Source of the DNA: Beijerinckiaceae bacterium
Lineage (GTDB): Bacteria > Pseudomonadota > Alphaproteobacteria > Rhizobiales > Beijerinckiaceae
Direction of reading: 5' to 3'
DNA: 64,000 bases
Assembly (NCBI GenBank): GCA_027533425.1
Contig: JAPZUD010000006.1
Coordinates: 248,001 to 312,000, forward strand
Part shown: positions 1 through 7,675 of the stretch, piece by piece
Layout: each line of letters begins with the position of its first letter
Numbering within the stretch: position 1 is the stretch's first letter
The notes under the pieces: generated by a model
The model's input: only the letters and a program-made list of their open reading frames with translations
Told to the model about the DNA's origin: nothing
Databases searched by the model: none
Position numbers and translations under genes: made by a program

Positions 1-155
1 ACGAGCTTGGCCTGGTCCATCACGAGGCTGATCGTCTCGACGGCCGGCTGCTCGGCCCGCGCCGGCAGGCCGGCCAGGGTAACAGGGACAAGGCCTGCCG
101 CGAGAAACGCGATGGCCCGAACTTGCCGAGAGGTCGAACGCACAAAACCGAACAT
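1..155 (-). CDS. Pilus assembly protein N-terminal domain (CpaC-like), 5' part only
   Basis: Only the first 51 codons are inside the window; the gene runs off the left edge. The ATG at 155 opens a typical Sec signal peptide: basic start (RSTSRQVR), hydrophobic stretch (AIAFLAAGLVPVTLAGL) and a cleavage-like ARA-E near residue 32-35. The mature part begins VETISLVMDQAKLV, which resembles the start of the short beta domain found in CpaC/RcpA secretins and in small stand-alone Tad pilus assembly proteins. The Flp pilin genes on the other side of the intergenic region support a role in the Tad (tight adherence) pilus, acting in the periplasm or outer membrane. Whether the full protein is a secretin or the short stand-alone form cannot be told from 51 residues. 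Confidence 0.6.
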   Translation of the reverse strand, partial: MFGFVRSTSRQVRAIAFLAAGLVPVTLAGLPARAEQPAVETISLVMDQAKL

Positions 156-688
156 CACTGTCTTTCCCGCAAGACCGGAGGGCACAAGGCCCTGCCCGGA
201 TTCCTTTCAGTCTGCCCCAACAGGGTGAATGTTCGGTAAATTTCGATGAAGCCCCGGGACGTTGCCCGGAGGTCGTTCAAATTTGATAGAAATGAATCCG
301 GGCTTGCACCGGCAAAACCCTTGCGATCGGCGGGCCCGGAAACCGGCTTCCGTGAAGAGTGCAGCACCAGAACCAGAATAAGACTGGACCTAGCCGGCCT
401 GCATTTCGTAAGTCTATCTTGATATTTGGAAATCATTTTGATGATAACATTCAGTATTTGAATTCTTTCATTCGAAATTAACCAACATATTGAGGCTCCA
501 ATATTCAGTATTGGTTGAATTTTATCATTTTTAATTATATCGGACACCCAGATGATTACATGATGGAATCATTTTCTGAATTAACCCAGGCGAAAGAATC
601 GGCGGCTAATGTCGGCTTCGGTTCAGACGCACTGGTTCGGAAAGAGCAGGCGATCAGAAACCTGGAGCAACAGAGTAAGGAGCCTACC
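156..688. other. AT-rich divergent intergenic region upstream of the Flp pilins
   Basis: A 533-base gap between the divergent pilus assembly gene and the first Flp pilin. The part from about 400 to 600 is visibly much richer in A and T than the surrounding chromosome. It must carry promoters for both directions. ORFs listed here (155-547 minus and the long upstream extension of 515-862) have no recognisable protein features and no good ribosome sites, so I regard them as non-coding. A small dyad and two ATTCAGTATT direct repeats lie inside and are listed separately. Confidence 0.6.
498..514. promoter_or_regulatory. Candidate regulatory dyad upstream of flp
   Basis: The sequence CCAATA-TTCAG-TATTGG is an inverted repeat with 6-bp arms and a 5-bp spacer. 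The decamer ATTCAGTATT inside it (503-512) occurs again at 449-458, in the same orientation 54 bp upstream. Two matching decamers in an AT-rich promoter region look like binding sites for a transcription factor acting on the pilin or pilus assembly gene. The factor is unknown; chance occurrence in AT-rich DNA is possible. Confidence 0.3.
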
Positions 689-862
689 ATGTCGATTTTC
701 AACCGTTTCGTGAAAGACGAGTCCGGCGCCACCGCGATCGAGTACAGCCTCATCGCCGCCCTGATGGCCGCCGCGATCATCACCGCCCTCGGCACGTTCG
801 GCGGCGATCTGAAGACCGCCTTCACCAACATCGGCAACACGCTGAAGAACAACACCAAGTAA
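689..862 (+). CDS. flp: Flp/Fap-type pilin, copy 1
   Basis: A 57-residue Flp pilin, the major subunit of the Tad type IVb pilus, secreted through the inner membrane after prepilin peptidase cleavage. The start MSIFNRFVKDESG is followed by ATAIEYSLIAALMAAAIITAL, the family signature: a short basic leader, the Gly-Ala cleavage region, Glu-Tyr in the mature N-terminus and one hydrophobic helix. The ATG at 689 is chosen over the long ORF start at 515 because it has AAGGAG upstream and gives the usual family length. A strong terminator follows. The protein is almost identical to copy 2 (1542-1715) except for the N-terminal few residues and the tail, so the copies arose by recent duplication or are homogenised by gene conversion. 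Confidence 0.93.
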   Translation: MSIFNRFVKDESGATAIEYSLIAALMAAAIITALGTFGGDLKTAFTNIGNTLKNNTK

Positions 863-887
863 GTTCTTCCGGTGCCAACCGGTTCCG

Positions 888-915
888 AAAGGCAGGGCTC
901 GCGCCCTGCCTTTTT
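888..915 (+). terminator. Intrinsic terminator after flp copy 1
   Basis: Stem GGCAGGGC / GCCCTGCC with a TCGC loop, flanked by pairing AAA/TTT and ending in TTTTT. It lies 25 bases after the pilin stop codon. Confidence 0.9.
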
Positions 916-1110
916 CGTTTCAGCCGAACATCAATTCGAAGAAAATCACTGATCGCCGATCCTTTAACGAAGCGAAAACGCTGCCGGCAGGCCAGTCGTA
1001 GACTTTTGACCGCTTGCCGATCGAACCAGGGAATTGGCCGGAACGCTGCCCGATGGGTGACCCCGACTCGGGGCCCGGGGGGCTTCTCATCAGGAAACCG
1101 GGTTTCCATC

Positions 1111-1295
1111 ATGTGGATCGCCCATCGTCTTCTTCGCGATCGTTCCGGTGCCACGGCCATTGAAGAGAGAGCCTGATCGCGGCCCTCATGGTCGCCACGA
1201 TCATCACGGCTCTCGACACTTTCGGGGGTGACCGGAAGGCTGCCTTTGCCGATATCGGCAACACGCCGAAGCAGAACAGCAGCACCGTCAGGTAA
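1111..1295 (+). pseudogene. Frameshifted Flp pilin copy
   Basis: Read from ATG 1111 the first frame gives MWIAHRLLRDRSGATAIE and then hits TGA after EERA. Shifting frame at GAAGAGAG restores SLIAALMVATIITALDTFGG and on to DIGNTPKQNSSTVR and TAA. The Tyr codon expected after ATAIE is replaced by five bases, so the reading frame is broken by a 2-base insertion (or 1-base loss). Further decay signs are the lost Glu-Tyr pair, Gly to Asp in the helix and Leu to Arg after GGD. It keeps a terminator like its neighbours. It sits exactly between the two intact pilins, so this was a three-copy tandem array in which the middle copy has died. Confidence 0.88.
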
Positions 1296-1325
1296 GGCAT
1301 TCCGGCGCTCGCCGGTGAGGAAAGA

Positions 1326-1348
1326 CAGGGCTTGCGCCCTGCTTTTTT
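1326..1348 (+). terminator. Intrinsic terminator after the flp pseudogene
   Basis: CAGGGC-TTGC-GCCCTG followed by C and TTTTTT. It resembles the terminator of flp copy 1, showing that gene and terminator were duplicated as one unit. Confidence 0.82.
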
Positions 1349-1541
1349 GTTGGCCCGGTCTTCAAACGTGATCTTCATCAAGCGGAAACCCTGATGGAAC
1401 AGTCCCGTCGCAATTCTGGCTTTCTCCGATCCTGTTAAGAATTTCAGACAAGTCGAATGTTATGAAAGATGCATCTTCCTTGGAGCGGAAGAAGCCTTCT
1501 GGAGAACAGAAGGATCGTCAAACAAGATCTGGAGCACAACA

Positions 1542-1715
1542 ATGTCAGTTTTCAAGCGTTTCGCCGCCGATGAATCCGGCGCCACGGCGATCGAATACAG
1601 CCTCATCGCCGCCCTTATGGCCGCAGCGATCATCACGGCTCTCGGCGCTTTCGGCGGCGATCTGAAGACCGCCTTCACCAATATCGGCAACACGCTGAAG
1701 ACCAAGACCAAGTAA
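1542..1715 (+). CDS. flp: Flp/Fap-type pilin, copy 2
   Basis: A 57-residue Flp pilin absent from the supplied ORF track because of its size. It starts MSVFKRFAADESG and continues with the same ATAIEYSLIAALMAAAIITAL core as copy 1, ending LKTKTK. ATG 1542 follows GGAG at a usable distance (GGAGCACAACA). The N-terminal few residues and the C-terminal tail differ from copy 1, as does Thr to Ala before FGG. The high identity of the central part against a degraded middle copy suggests selection or gene conversion keeping the two outer copies alike. It would be polymerised by the Tad machinery whose first gene is cut by the left window edge. Confidence 0.93.
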   Translation: MSVFKRFAADESGATAIEYSLIAALMAAAIITALGAFGGDLKTAFTNIGNTLKTKTK

Positions 1716-1755
1716 GCGGAAGCCTGTCAAAATTGCCGATTGACGGCAACAGAGG

Positions 1756-1780
1756 AGCGGCCCGAAGCGGCCGCTTTTTT
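1756..1780 (+). terminator. Intrinsic terminator after flp copy 2
   Basis: Stem AGCGGCC / GGCCGCT with a CGAAGC loop and a T run, 41 bases after the pilin stop. Confidence 0.88.
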
Positions 1781-1878
1781 GTTGCCGGTCACCCTTTGGC
1801 GGATCCGAATGGCTTTCCTTTCGCAAGGCGCCATGGCATGGCCTCGCCGGACGCCAGACCGAGAGGGGGAAGCCGGAC

Positions 1879-2448
1879 ATGCAGCACGAACCCGGATTTC
1901 TCGAGCGTCTCGTGCCGGTCATCGAGACCTATCTCGTCCAGACCGCCGAACCCGGTGAGCATCTCTCGCTGTTGCGATGGCAGGTCGCCGAGCGGCACCG
2001 GCTCGAAAGCCGGGAGACCTATCCCGGCCACCTGACCACGAGTGCGATCATCGTCTCGCCTGACCTCGGCTCGACGCTGCTGATCGACCATCTCACCCTG
2101 AAACGCTGGCTGCAGCCGGGCGGTCATTGCGAGCCGGCCGTGCAGTTCTGGCATTCCGCCCGCCGCGAGGCGGAGGAGGAAACCGGCCTCGCCGCCCTCG
2201 CGCTCCACCCCTGGCATGCCGGCGGCGACACACCCTTCGTGATCGACAGCCATGATGTGCCGGGCAAGGCGGCGCGCGGCGAGCGGCCGCATGTCCATCA
2301 TGACCTGCAATTCCTGTTCGTGGCGGATCCCAAAGCCCCCCTCCTCGCGCAGCTGGACGAGGTAGCCTCGGCACGCTGGCACCCGATCAGCGCGCTGGCG
2401 GAGGTTTCGCCCCGCGCCTTCCGACGGCTCGACCGGCTGGCCGTCTGA
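1879..2448 (+). CDS. Nudix hydrolase
   Basis: A 189-residue cytosolic Nudix hydrolase, expected to cleave a nucleoside diphosphate linked to another group. The Nudix box is visible at about residues 81-104: WLQPGGH, then HSARREAEEETGL, with the REUXEEXGU half intact. The first Glu of the canonical GX5E half is replaced by Val, which resembles a Nudix subgroup whose members begin QPGGH and keep only the second half. An N-terminal helical region (residues 1-40) precedes the fold. The start ATG follows GAGAGGGGGAAG. It stands alone between the pilin terminator and the DUF2076 gene. Substrate cannot be predicted. Confidence 0.85.
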   Translation: MQHEPGFLERLVPVIETYLVQTAEPGEHLSLLRWQVAERHRLESRETYPGHLTTSAIIVSPDLGSTLLIDHLTLKRWLQPGGHCEPAVQFWHSARREAEEETGLAALALHPWHAGGDTPFVIDSHDVPGKAARGERPHVHHDLQFLFVADPKAPLLAQLDEVASARWHPISALAEVSPRAFRRLDRLAV

Positions 2449-2586
2449 ACCGGATTGTGCGGCAGCGCATCGCCCGGCGTGACTTGACACGAAAAAATCC
2501 GGCTACCCCCTGAAATTTGTCAAAATGCGTCTCTATCTACTGGGTCGCGTTGTCAGGGAGAGACAACCGAGCCAGGGAGCATTCTG

Positions 2587-3300
2587 ATGAATCCGCAAGA
2601 GCGTGCCGTGATCGACGGGATTTTTGAGCGCCTTCGCAATGTCGCGAACCAGCCGCGCGATCCCGAAGTGGAACGCTATATCGCAGACCTTCTCCGCCAG
2701 CAGCCCTACGCACCCTATGCGATGGCGCAGTCCATCTATGTGCAGGAGCAGGCGCTTCTCAACCAGCAGCAGCAGATCGAGCAGCTGCAGGCGGAGAATA
2801 CGCGCCTCCAGCAGCAGGCGCCGGCCGCAGCACCCGCCCAGTCCGGCGGATTCCTGTCCGGCCTGTTCGGCGGCGGCGCACAGCCCCAGCCGCAACGCCA
2901 GCCCGCCGGTGCCGAACCGGCCTATGGCCAGCGCAACCGCGAAATGGCGGCCGCGCCTGGCCCATGGGGCGGCCAGCAGAACCAGCCTGCGCCGGCGGCC
3001 GGCCCCTGGGGCCAGCAGGCCGGTGCCCAGCCGCAGCGCCAGGGCATGGGCTTCCTCGGCACGGCGGCCGCTGCGGCAGCCGGCGTGGCCGGCGGGATGA
3101 TGCTCGGCAACATCCTGTCGAGCGCGTTCGGTGGCGGCGGCGCCCACGCGGCGAGCAACCCGGCACAGAGCCCCGCCGCCGCGCCAGCCTCGCAGCAGGG
3201 TTCCGAATCGGCCCCGCAGGAGCCCGGCTATGACGAAGCCAATTATGACAATGGCGGCGATTTCGGCTTCGATGATGGTGGCGACAGCTACGACGTCTGA
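2587..3300 (+). CDS. DUF2076 domain-containing protein
   Basis: A 237-residue protein of the DUF2076 family. Residues 1-80 (MNPQERAVIDGIFERLRNV, then QPYAPYAMAQSIYVQEQAL and QQQQIEQLQAENTRLQQQ) form the conserved helical head with a short coiled coil. The middle (about 80-155) is low-complexity Gln, Pro, Gly and Ala. A hydrophobic Gly/Ala segment (FLGTAAAAAAGVAGGMMLGN) follows, then an acidic tail rich in Asp, Gly and Tyr. Family members are called periplasmic ligand-binding sensor proteins in databases, but I see no cleavable signal peptide and no proof of that role. ATG follows AGGGAG. The gene is monocistronic and ends in a strong terminator. Confidence 0.85.
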   Translation: MNPQERAVIDGIFERLRNVANQPRDPEVERYIADLLRQQPYAPYAMAQSIYVQEQALLNQQQQIEQLQAENTRLQQQAPAAAPAQSGGFLSGLFGGGAQPQPQRQPAGAEPAYGQRNREMAAAPGPWGGQQNQPAPAAGPWGQQAGAQPQRQGMGFLGTAAAAAAGVAGGMMLGNILSSAFGGGGAHAASNPAQSPAAAPASQQGSESAPQEPGYDEANYDNGGDFGFDDGGDSYDV

Positions 3301-3330
3301 CCCCCGGATCGCGGGTCGATAAAACAGGAA

Positions 3331-3356
3331 GGGCCCCGGAATCGGGGCCCTTTTTT
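3331..3356. terminator. Bidirectional terminator between DUF2076 gene and L,D-transpeptidase
   Basis: Perfect stem GGGCCCC / GGGGCCC around GGAATC, with TTTTTT on the plus strand. Read on the minus strand the same hairpin is followed by TTCCTGTTTT, so it can serve both convergent genes. Confidence 0.88.
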
Positions 3357-3385
3357 CTGGCGGCAGGATGAATTCTTCCGCCGGG

Positions 3386-4228
3386 TCAGATCACGACAAC
3401 CCGCGTCCCCACGCGGACGCGGCCATAGAGGTCGATCACATCCTCGTTCCGCATGCGGATGCACCCGGAGGACACGGCGCGGCCAATCGTCTCAGGCTCG
3501 TTGGTGCCGTGGATGCGATAAAGCGACGAGCCGAGATAGAGCGCCCGCGCGCCGAGAGGATTGTCGGGGCCGCCCGCCATATGGCGCGGCAGGTCCGGCC
3601 TGCGTTTCAGCATCTGCGCCGGCGGGCGCCAGTCCGGCCATTCCCGCTTCATCGAGACGGTCTTCATGCCGGCCCATTCGAAGCCCGGCCGGCCGACGCC
3701 GATGCCGTAGCGGAGGGCGCGGCCGTTGCCCTTCACGAGATAGAGGAACTTGTTCGGCGTATCGATCACGATCGTGCCGGGCGCATGGTTGCCCGGATAG
3801 GACACTTCCTGCTTCTCGTAGCGTGGGTCGAAGCCGGGCTCGATCGGGGCCGGAGCCCGGTCACGGCGCGGACCGCGCGGGGCAAGGCCCGGCTGGAGCA
3901 GCGGCTCGTCCTCGAGATAGGGGCTCGCCAGCGCATGCTGCTGGGCGGGGCGGGCCGGAACCGGCCGCGTATAGCCCGGCTGCGGCGGCACGTTGTAGAT
4001 CGCGCCGCCATGACGCGGGCCCGGGGCCGCGCCGGTCATCATGAACTCGATGAAGCCGCCGCCGAGATTGCCGCCGCCACGATAGGGGTCAGCCTGGACA
4101 GGCAGCGAGGCCGTCAGGCCGAGGGGCAACAGGGAGACGAGGGTCAGGGCCATGGGGGTGAGGGCCATGGACGCGCCAGCGGTCCGGGCCCGGGGGGCAG
4201 TAGCATTACGAAAACGGGGGTGTTTCAT
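3386..4228 (-). CDS. L,D-transpeptidase (ErfK/YbiS/YcfS/YnhG family)
   Basis: A 280-residue exported L,D-transpeptidase that should make 3-3 peptidoglycan cross-links or attach proteins to the wall in the periplasm. Residues 20-46 form a signal sequence (LTPMALTLVSLLPLGLTASLPVQA), followed by a Pro-rich linker of about 90 residues. The YkuD domain occupies roughly 150-280 and contains the catalytic motif HGTNEPETIGRAVSSGCIRM, with His 240 and Cys 256. The domain ends within a few residues of the C-terminus (VRVGTRVVVI), as usual. It is convergent with the DUF2076 gene. The N-terminal leader before the hydrophobic part is rather long and a later Met (residue 21) is an alternative start. Confidence 0.92.
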   Translation of the reverse strand: MKHPRFRNATAPRARTAGASMALTPMALTLVSLLPLGLTASLPVQADPYRGGGNLGGGFIEFMMTGAAPGPRHGGAIYNVPPQPGYTRPVPARPAQQHALASPYLEDEPLLQPGLAPRGPRRDRAPAPIEPGFDPRYEKQEVSYPGNHAPGTIVIDTPNKFLYLVKGNGRALRYGIGVGRPGFEWAGMKTVSMKREWPDWRPPAQMLKRRPDLPRHMAGGPDNPLGARALYLGSSLYRIHGTNEPETIGRAVSSGCIRMRNEDVIDLYGRVRVGTRVVVI

Positions 4229-4530
4229 GATTCATCCTCGCAACCAGGGAGACCCTTTCTGGCTCTCCTGACCGACAGAACATGCGGTCTTCCCCAAGAT
4301 TTCGCGCAAGGAGCCGACTGTTTGGCTAATTTTGTTGGATAACAGAAAGTAAACACGGAATTTTCTGTAAACCATTGTCTTTAGGGTTAATTTTTTATTT
4401 TCAGAAAACCATGCCATTTCACGCCATATTTATGATTAATGAATTATTTCAACAGAATGATGAACGCATGAACCTAAGTTTAACTTGTGGGGGAAAAGAT
4501 CAGACCGAGTGATGCAGAAGGCAAATCCCT
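4229..4530. other. AT-rich divergent promoter region
   Basis: About 300 bases between the divergent L,D-transpeptidase and CheZ-like genes. The section 4290-4480 is clearly AT-rich compared with the flanking genes. The minus ORF 4232-4417 has no recognisable features and abuts the transpeptidase start, so I do not call it a gene. No clear operator or riboswitch is seen. Confidence 0.5.
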
Positions 4531-5328
4531 ATGAGCGATAGTGCACGGCGTTTCCGTATCGAAGGCGGCACCCCCCGGCCGGCCATCAAGATCCCCGCGC
4601 CTTCCTTCGTGATGCCGGAGGCGATCGATCTGGCGCCGGCCGAGCCGGTGGCGATTGTTGCCGGCCAGCAGGCTGAAGCCATTTCTGGTCCGATTCTCGA
4701 GGAATTGCGGGCCCTTCGCTCTCTCGTCGCGCCTCTGCGCGGCATTATCGAGAACCTGAGCGACAATTACAGGACGGAACTGAAGAGCGTCACCAATCTC
4801 CGCGCCGATATCGGCGAGATCGACGAGGCCATCCGCGGCACCAAGAAGGAACTCGCGGCGATCAAGGTCGGCAGCAATATCGGCGGCGTCGATATCGCGG
4901 CGCTGGAACTGACCACCGTGGTCAGCCAGACGGAGCAGGCCACCAACGATATCCTGGCTGCGGCCGAAAACATCGAGACCATTGCCGGTGCCATCCAGAG
5001 CGAGACCACTTTGGACAACGCCAAGGCGCTGGCGGCCGATATCGCGGACCGCATCACCACGATCTACATGGCCTGCAACTTCCAGGACCTGAGCGGCCAG
5101 CGCGTCAGCCGCGTTGTCGACACGCTGAATTTCATCGAGAGCCGGATTCACCGGATGATCGATGCCTGGGGCGGCCTGCAGGCCCTGCATGACCTCATTG
5201 AAGCGGAAATCCAGGTCAAGGAGGAAGAACGCGCGACAGAAGGCAGCGCGGCGCTCCTCACCGGGCCGGTTCCGGTCAATTCCGAGGACCATGTCGACCA
5301 GAGCGCGATCGACGCCCTCTTCAACTGA
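4531..5328 (+). CDS. CheZ-family protein phosphatase
   Basis: A 265-residue, largely helical cytosolic protein of the CheZ family, expected to dephosphorylate a CheY-like response regulator. The segment ACNFQDLSGQRVSRVVDTL at 181-199 matches the CheZ active-site helix; D186 and Q190 align with E. coli CheZ Asp143 and Gln147 (DLTGQ). The protein ends DQSAIDALFN, like the C-terminal CheY-binding tail of CheZ and also like the EIDALL peptide of FliM. Long amphipathic helices fill residues 50-180. No chemotaxis or flagellar genes are next to it, so its partner regulator is elsewhere. Its last 8 bases overlap the 3' end of the convergent flippase gene. Confidence 0.82.
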   Translation: MSDSARRFRIEGGTPRPAIKIPAPSFVMPEAIDLAPAEPVAIVAGQQAEAISGPILEELRALRSLVAPLRGIIENLSDNYRTELKSVTNLRADIGEIDEAIRGTKKELAAIKVGSNIGGVDIAALELTTVVSQTEQATNDILAAAENIETIAGAIQSETTLDNAKALAADIADRITTIYMACNFQDLSGQRVSRVVDTLNFIESRIHRMIDAWGGLQALHDLIEAEIQVKEEERATEGSAALLTGPVPVNSEDHVDQSAIDALFN

Positions 5329-6742
5329 CACCGCGGCGCGGCAGACGGATCTGCCGCACCCCCGCAAGATCGACAAGCCAGGCGGCCAGCCCGAAGCCGG
5401 CCGCCCCGAACCCGATGGCGCCCAATGCCGCCAGAAGTCCGCTATCCCACTGACGGACAAGCGCAACCGGCAGCACCATGGTGAGAATCGCCACGGTCAG
5501 CTTGCCGAGAAAACGCGGCGACGGCGCCTGATATCCGGGGCTTCTGGCGGCGAGGAACAGCAACCCCACCGCCATCGAGGCCGCAAGAACCAGACCGATC
5601 CCGGCAATGCCTGCCCCGCCCATGCGGGCTGGCCACAGGGCCAGCACCCCGCCGCCCATGGCCGCAAGCACCACAACCGCCATCGCGGTAACCGGCAGGG
5701 TCCGGGTCCGTGCTGCCAGCTGCGCATAAGGGTGCACCGCATATTGGATCAGCGCGTACAGGAAGATCCCTGGCGTCAGCAGCATCACGGCATGCCCGAA
5801 CGGGCCCCGGAAATCCGGCCGCACCAGCAGGACCTCCAGCGCGTCGATGACGAGGAGCAGCCCGAGCGCCATCGCCAGAAGAAGCGACAGCACCATCTCC
5901 TGATTGCGCCCCAGCTGCGCCTGTCCGGCCTCGGGGCCGTTCTCACGCGCGGCCTGCACGGCCCGCTGGAACAGCCACAGATCGAGCGCGGAACCGAAGG
6001 TCGTGAAGAGTTTCAGCACGAAATCGAGCGCGAGGCTGACCTGCCCCGCCAGGGCGAGGCCTCCGGTCAGGGCCGCCCAACTCCGTAACCCGAAGAACAG
6101 GGCGAGATAGAGGAGGTTCGTCACCACGATCGGCCCGGAATAGCCGGCCATGGTGAAAAGCGATGGCAGCGGGGGTGCCGGCTCCGCCACCTCTCCGGGT
6201 TGGATTCGAGCCGCTTCGAGGTGCCATGCCGCGACAGAAGCGACCAGGAGGCTTGCGAAGAGCGCCGAAGCCGCCGCTTCGGCCGTTCCCCCGAGGCCGG
6301 CAGCCAGCGGCACGAGGGTGATGCCGAGCGCGTTCCGGACGAGGAGGACACTGGCATAATCCCCCTCGCGGAACCGGGCGCGCAGCATCGCCGCGACAAG
6401 ATCGAGGAATCCGGCCCCGAGCGCCAGCCCGACACCGAGCGCCGCGAGCGCGGGCCGCCCGCCGGGGAGCAACGGCCAGGCCAGTGCGGCCACCAGCAGT
6501 GCCAAGGCCACCGAGGCCAGGAAGGCAAGGATCAGCCGGCGCCGCAGCCCGGCCGCCCCGGCATGGAAGAACCGCGTTGCAGCGAGGCGCAGCCATTCGA
6601 AGCACAGGGTCTGCAGCAGGATGCCCGCCGCCACGGCCAGCGCATAGGCGCCGAATTCCGCCGGGCCAAGCAGCCAGGCGACAACCAGCCCGAGCAGGAA
6701 CTGCACAAGCGCGGACAGGACAAAGGCAGCAGACATTCCCAT
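5321..6742 (-). CDS. Polysaccharide flippase-like membrane protein (MOP/PST superfamily)
   Basis: About 473 residues with roughly 12-14 hydrophobic segments spread over the whole length, separated by short basic loops. The opening SAAFVLSALVQFLLGLVVAWLLGPAEFGAYALA is typical of Wzx/PST polysaccharide transporters, in which the helix-loop LLGPxEFGxYALA recurs. It would move lipid-linked oligosaccharides across the inner membrane. I start it at ATG 6742, which has AAGGGAG at a good distance, and not at the ORF-track start 6787. No glycosyltransferases are nearby, so the substrate is unknown. The stop overlaps the convergent CheZ-like gene by 8 bases. Confidence 0.82.
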   Translation of the reverse strand: MGMSAAFVLSALVQFLLGLVVAWLLGPAEFGAYALAVAAGILLQTLCFEWLRLAATRFFHAGAAGLRRRLILAFLASVALALLVAALAWPLLPGGRPALAALGVGLALGAGFLDLVAAMLRARFREGDYASVLLVRNALGITLVPLAAGLGGTAEAAASALFASLLVASVAAWHLEAARIQPGEVAEPAPPLPSLFTMAGYSGPIVVTNLLYLALFFGLRSWAALTGGLALAGQVSLALDFVLKLFTTFGSALDLWLFQRAVQAARENGPEAGQAQLGRNQEMVLSLLLAMALGLLLVIDALEVLLVRPDFRGPFGHAVMLLTPGIFLYALIQYAVHPYAQLAARTRTLPVTAMAVVVLAAMGGGVLALWPARMGGAGIAGIGLVLAASMAVGLLFLAARSPGYQAPSPRFLGKLTVAILTMVLPVALVRQWDSGLLAALGAIGFGAAGFGLAAWLVDLAGVRQIRLPRRGVS

Positions 6743-6901
6743 GCCGCCAATCTCCCTTATGGGCCACAAATGGCAAGCCCGGCGCAATCCCCGTCCACCG
6801 CTCCGGTTGCATGCCCCCGGGAGAGCGCCTAGAAAGGCGGCAACGCACGTTTTCGCACTGGCTCCCCCGTGACCTTTCCCGCGCTTCTTCTGGAAGGCGT
6901 G

Positions 6902-7675
6902 ATGCGCTTCGCGCCCGACCCGGTCTTCTGGATCGTCGGGCTCGGCACCATCGCCATGATCGCCTTCTCCAAGGGCGCCTTCGGAGGCGGCGCGGCGTCA
7001 CTTGGCGTGCCCATGCTGTCCTTTTTCATCGATCCGATCGGCGCGGCGATCATCGTGGCGCCGCTCGTCGTGCTGATGGATATGTTCACGCTTCGCACCT
7101 TCGGCCCGGCCAGCTGGTCGAAACCGGATCTGCGCCTGCTTGTCCCCGGGTTGATCGTCGGGCTGGGGCTCGGCTGGTGGCTGTTCGAAACAGTGGATCC
7201 ACGCCTCGTTGGCCTTCTGATCGGCGTGATCAGCCTCGTTTTCGCGGCCCAATGGTTCTGGAAACGGCAGGCCGGGCAGGCGGCCGAGGGCAAGCCACCG
7301 CATCTCGGCCTCGGCCTGCTGGCCGGCGCGACCTCCGGTTTCACCACCTTCATCGCCCATGCAGGCGGGCCGCCCATCGCGATCTATCTTGTCCGGCGCG
7401 GCCTCGACAAACGCCTTTTCGTCGGCACCAACACGGCGATCTTCACCATCGGCAACCTGATCAAGCTGGGGCCCTACGGCCTGCTGATGGCGGCCCGGGC
7501 GGAAACGGCCGCGGCCGCCCTGCTGCTTGCGCCGGTCATCCCGCTGGCGGTGATGCTCGGCATCCGGCTGCATGAGCGCCTTTCCCGCGAGGCGATCCTG
7601 CTGATCACGAACATCCTGCTGGTTCTTGGCGGCGCGCGGCTGGTCTTCGTTTCGGTGAAGGCGCTCTGGCCATGA
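6902..7675 (+). CDS. Sulfite exporter TauE/SafE family (TSUP) permease
   Basis: About 257 residues, integral membrane protein of the TSUP family, usually anion or organosulfur transporters. FSKGAFGGGAASLGVPMLSF near the N-terminus is the conserved FSKGxxGxG motif of the first repeat; AHAGGPPIAIYLVRR in the middle is the matching second-repeat motif. About eight hydrophobic segments are visible. ATG 6902 is preferred to the GTG at 6869 because GGAAGG lies just before it. The stop codon overlaps the next gene's start by four bases (ATGA), so the two transporters are translationally coupled. Substrate is not predictable. Confidence 0.87.
   Translation: MRFAPDPVFWIVGLGTIAMIAFSKGAFGGGAASLGVPMLSFFIDPIGAAIIVAPLVVLMDMFTLRTFGPASWSKPDLRLLVPGLIVGLGLGWWLFETVDPRLVGLLIGVISLVFAAQWFWKRQAGQAAEGKPPHLGLGLLAGATSGFTTFIAHAGGPPIAIYLVRRGLDKRLFVGTNTAIFTIGNLIKLGPYGLLMAARAETAAAALLLAPVIPLAVMLGIRLHERLSREAILLITNILLVLGGARLVFVSVKALWP

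Noticed and set aside
4232-4417. 61-residue minus ORF before the L,D-transpeptidase
   Set aside because: No ribosome site or family resemblance, lies in an AT-rich promoter gap.
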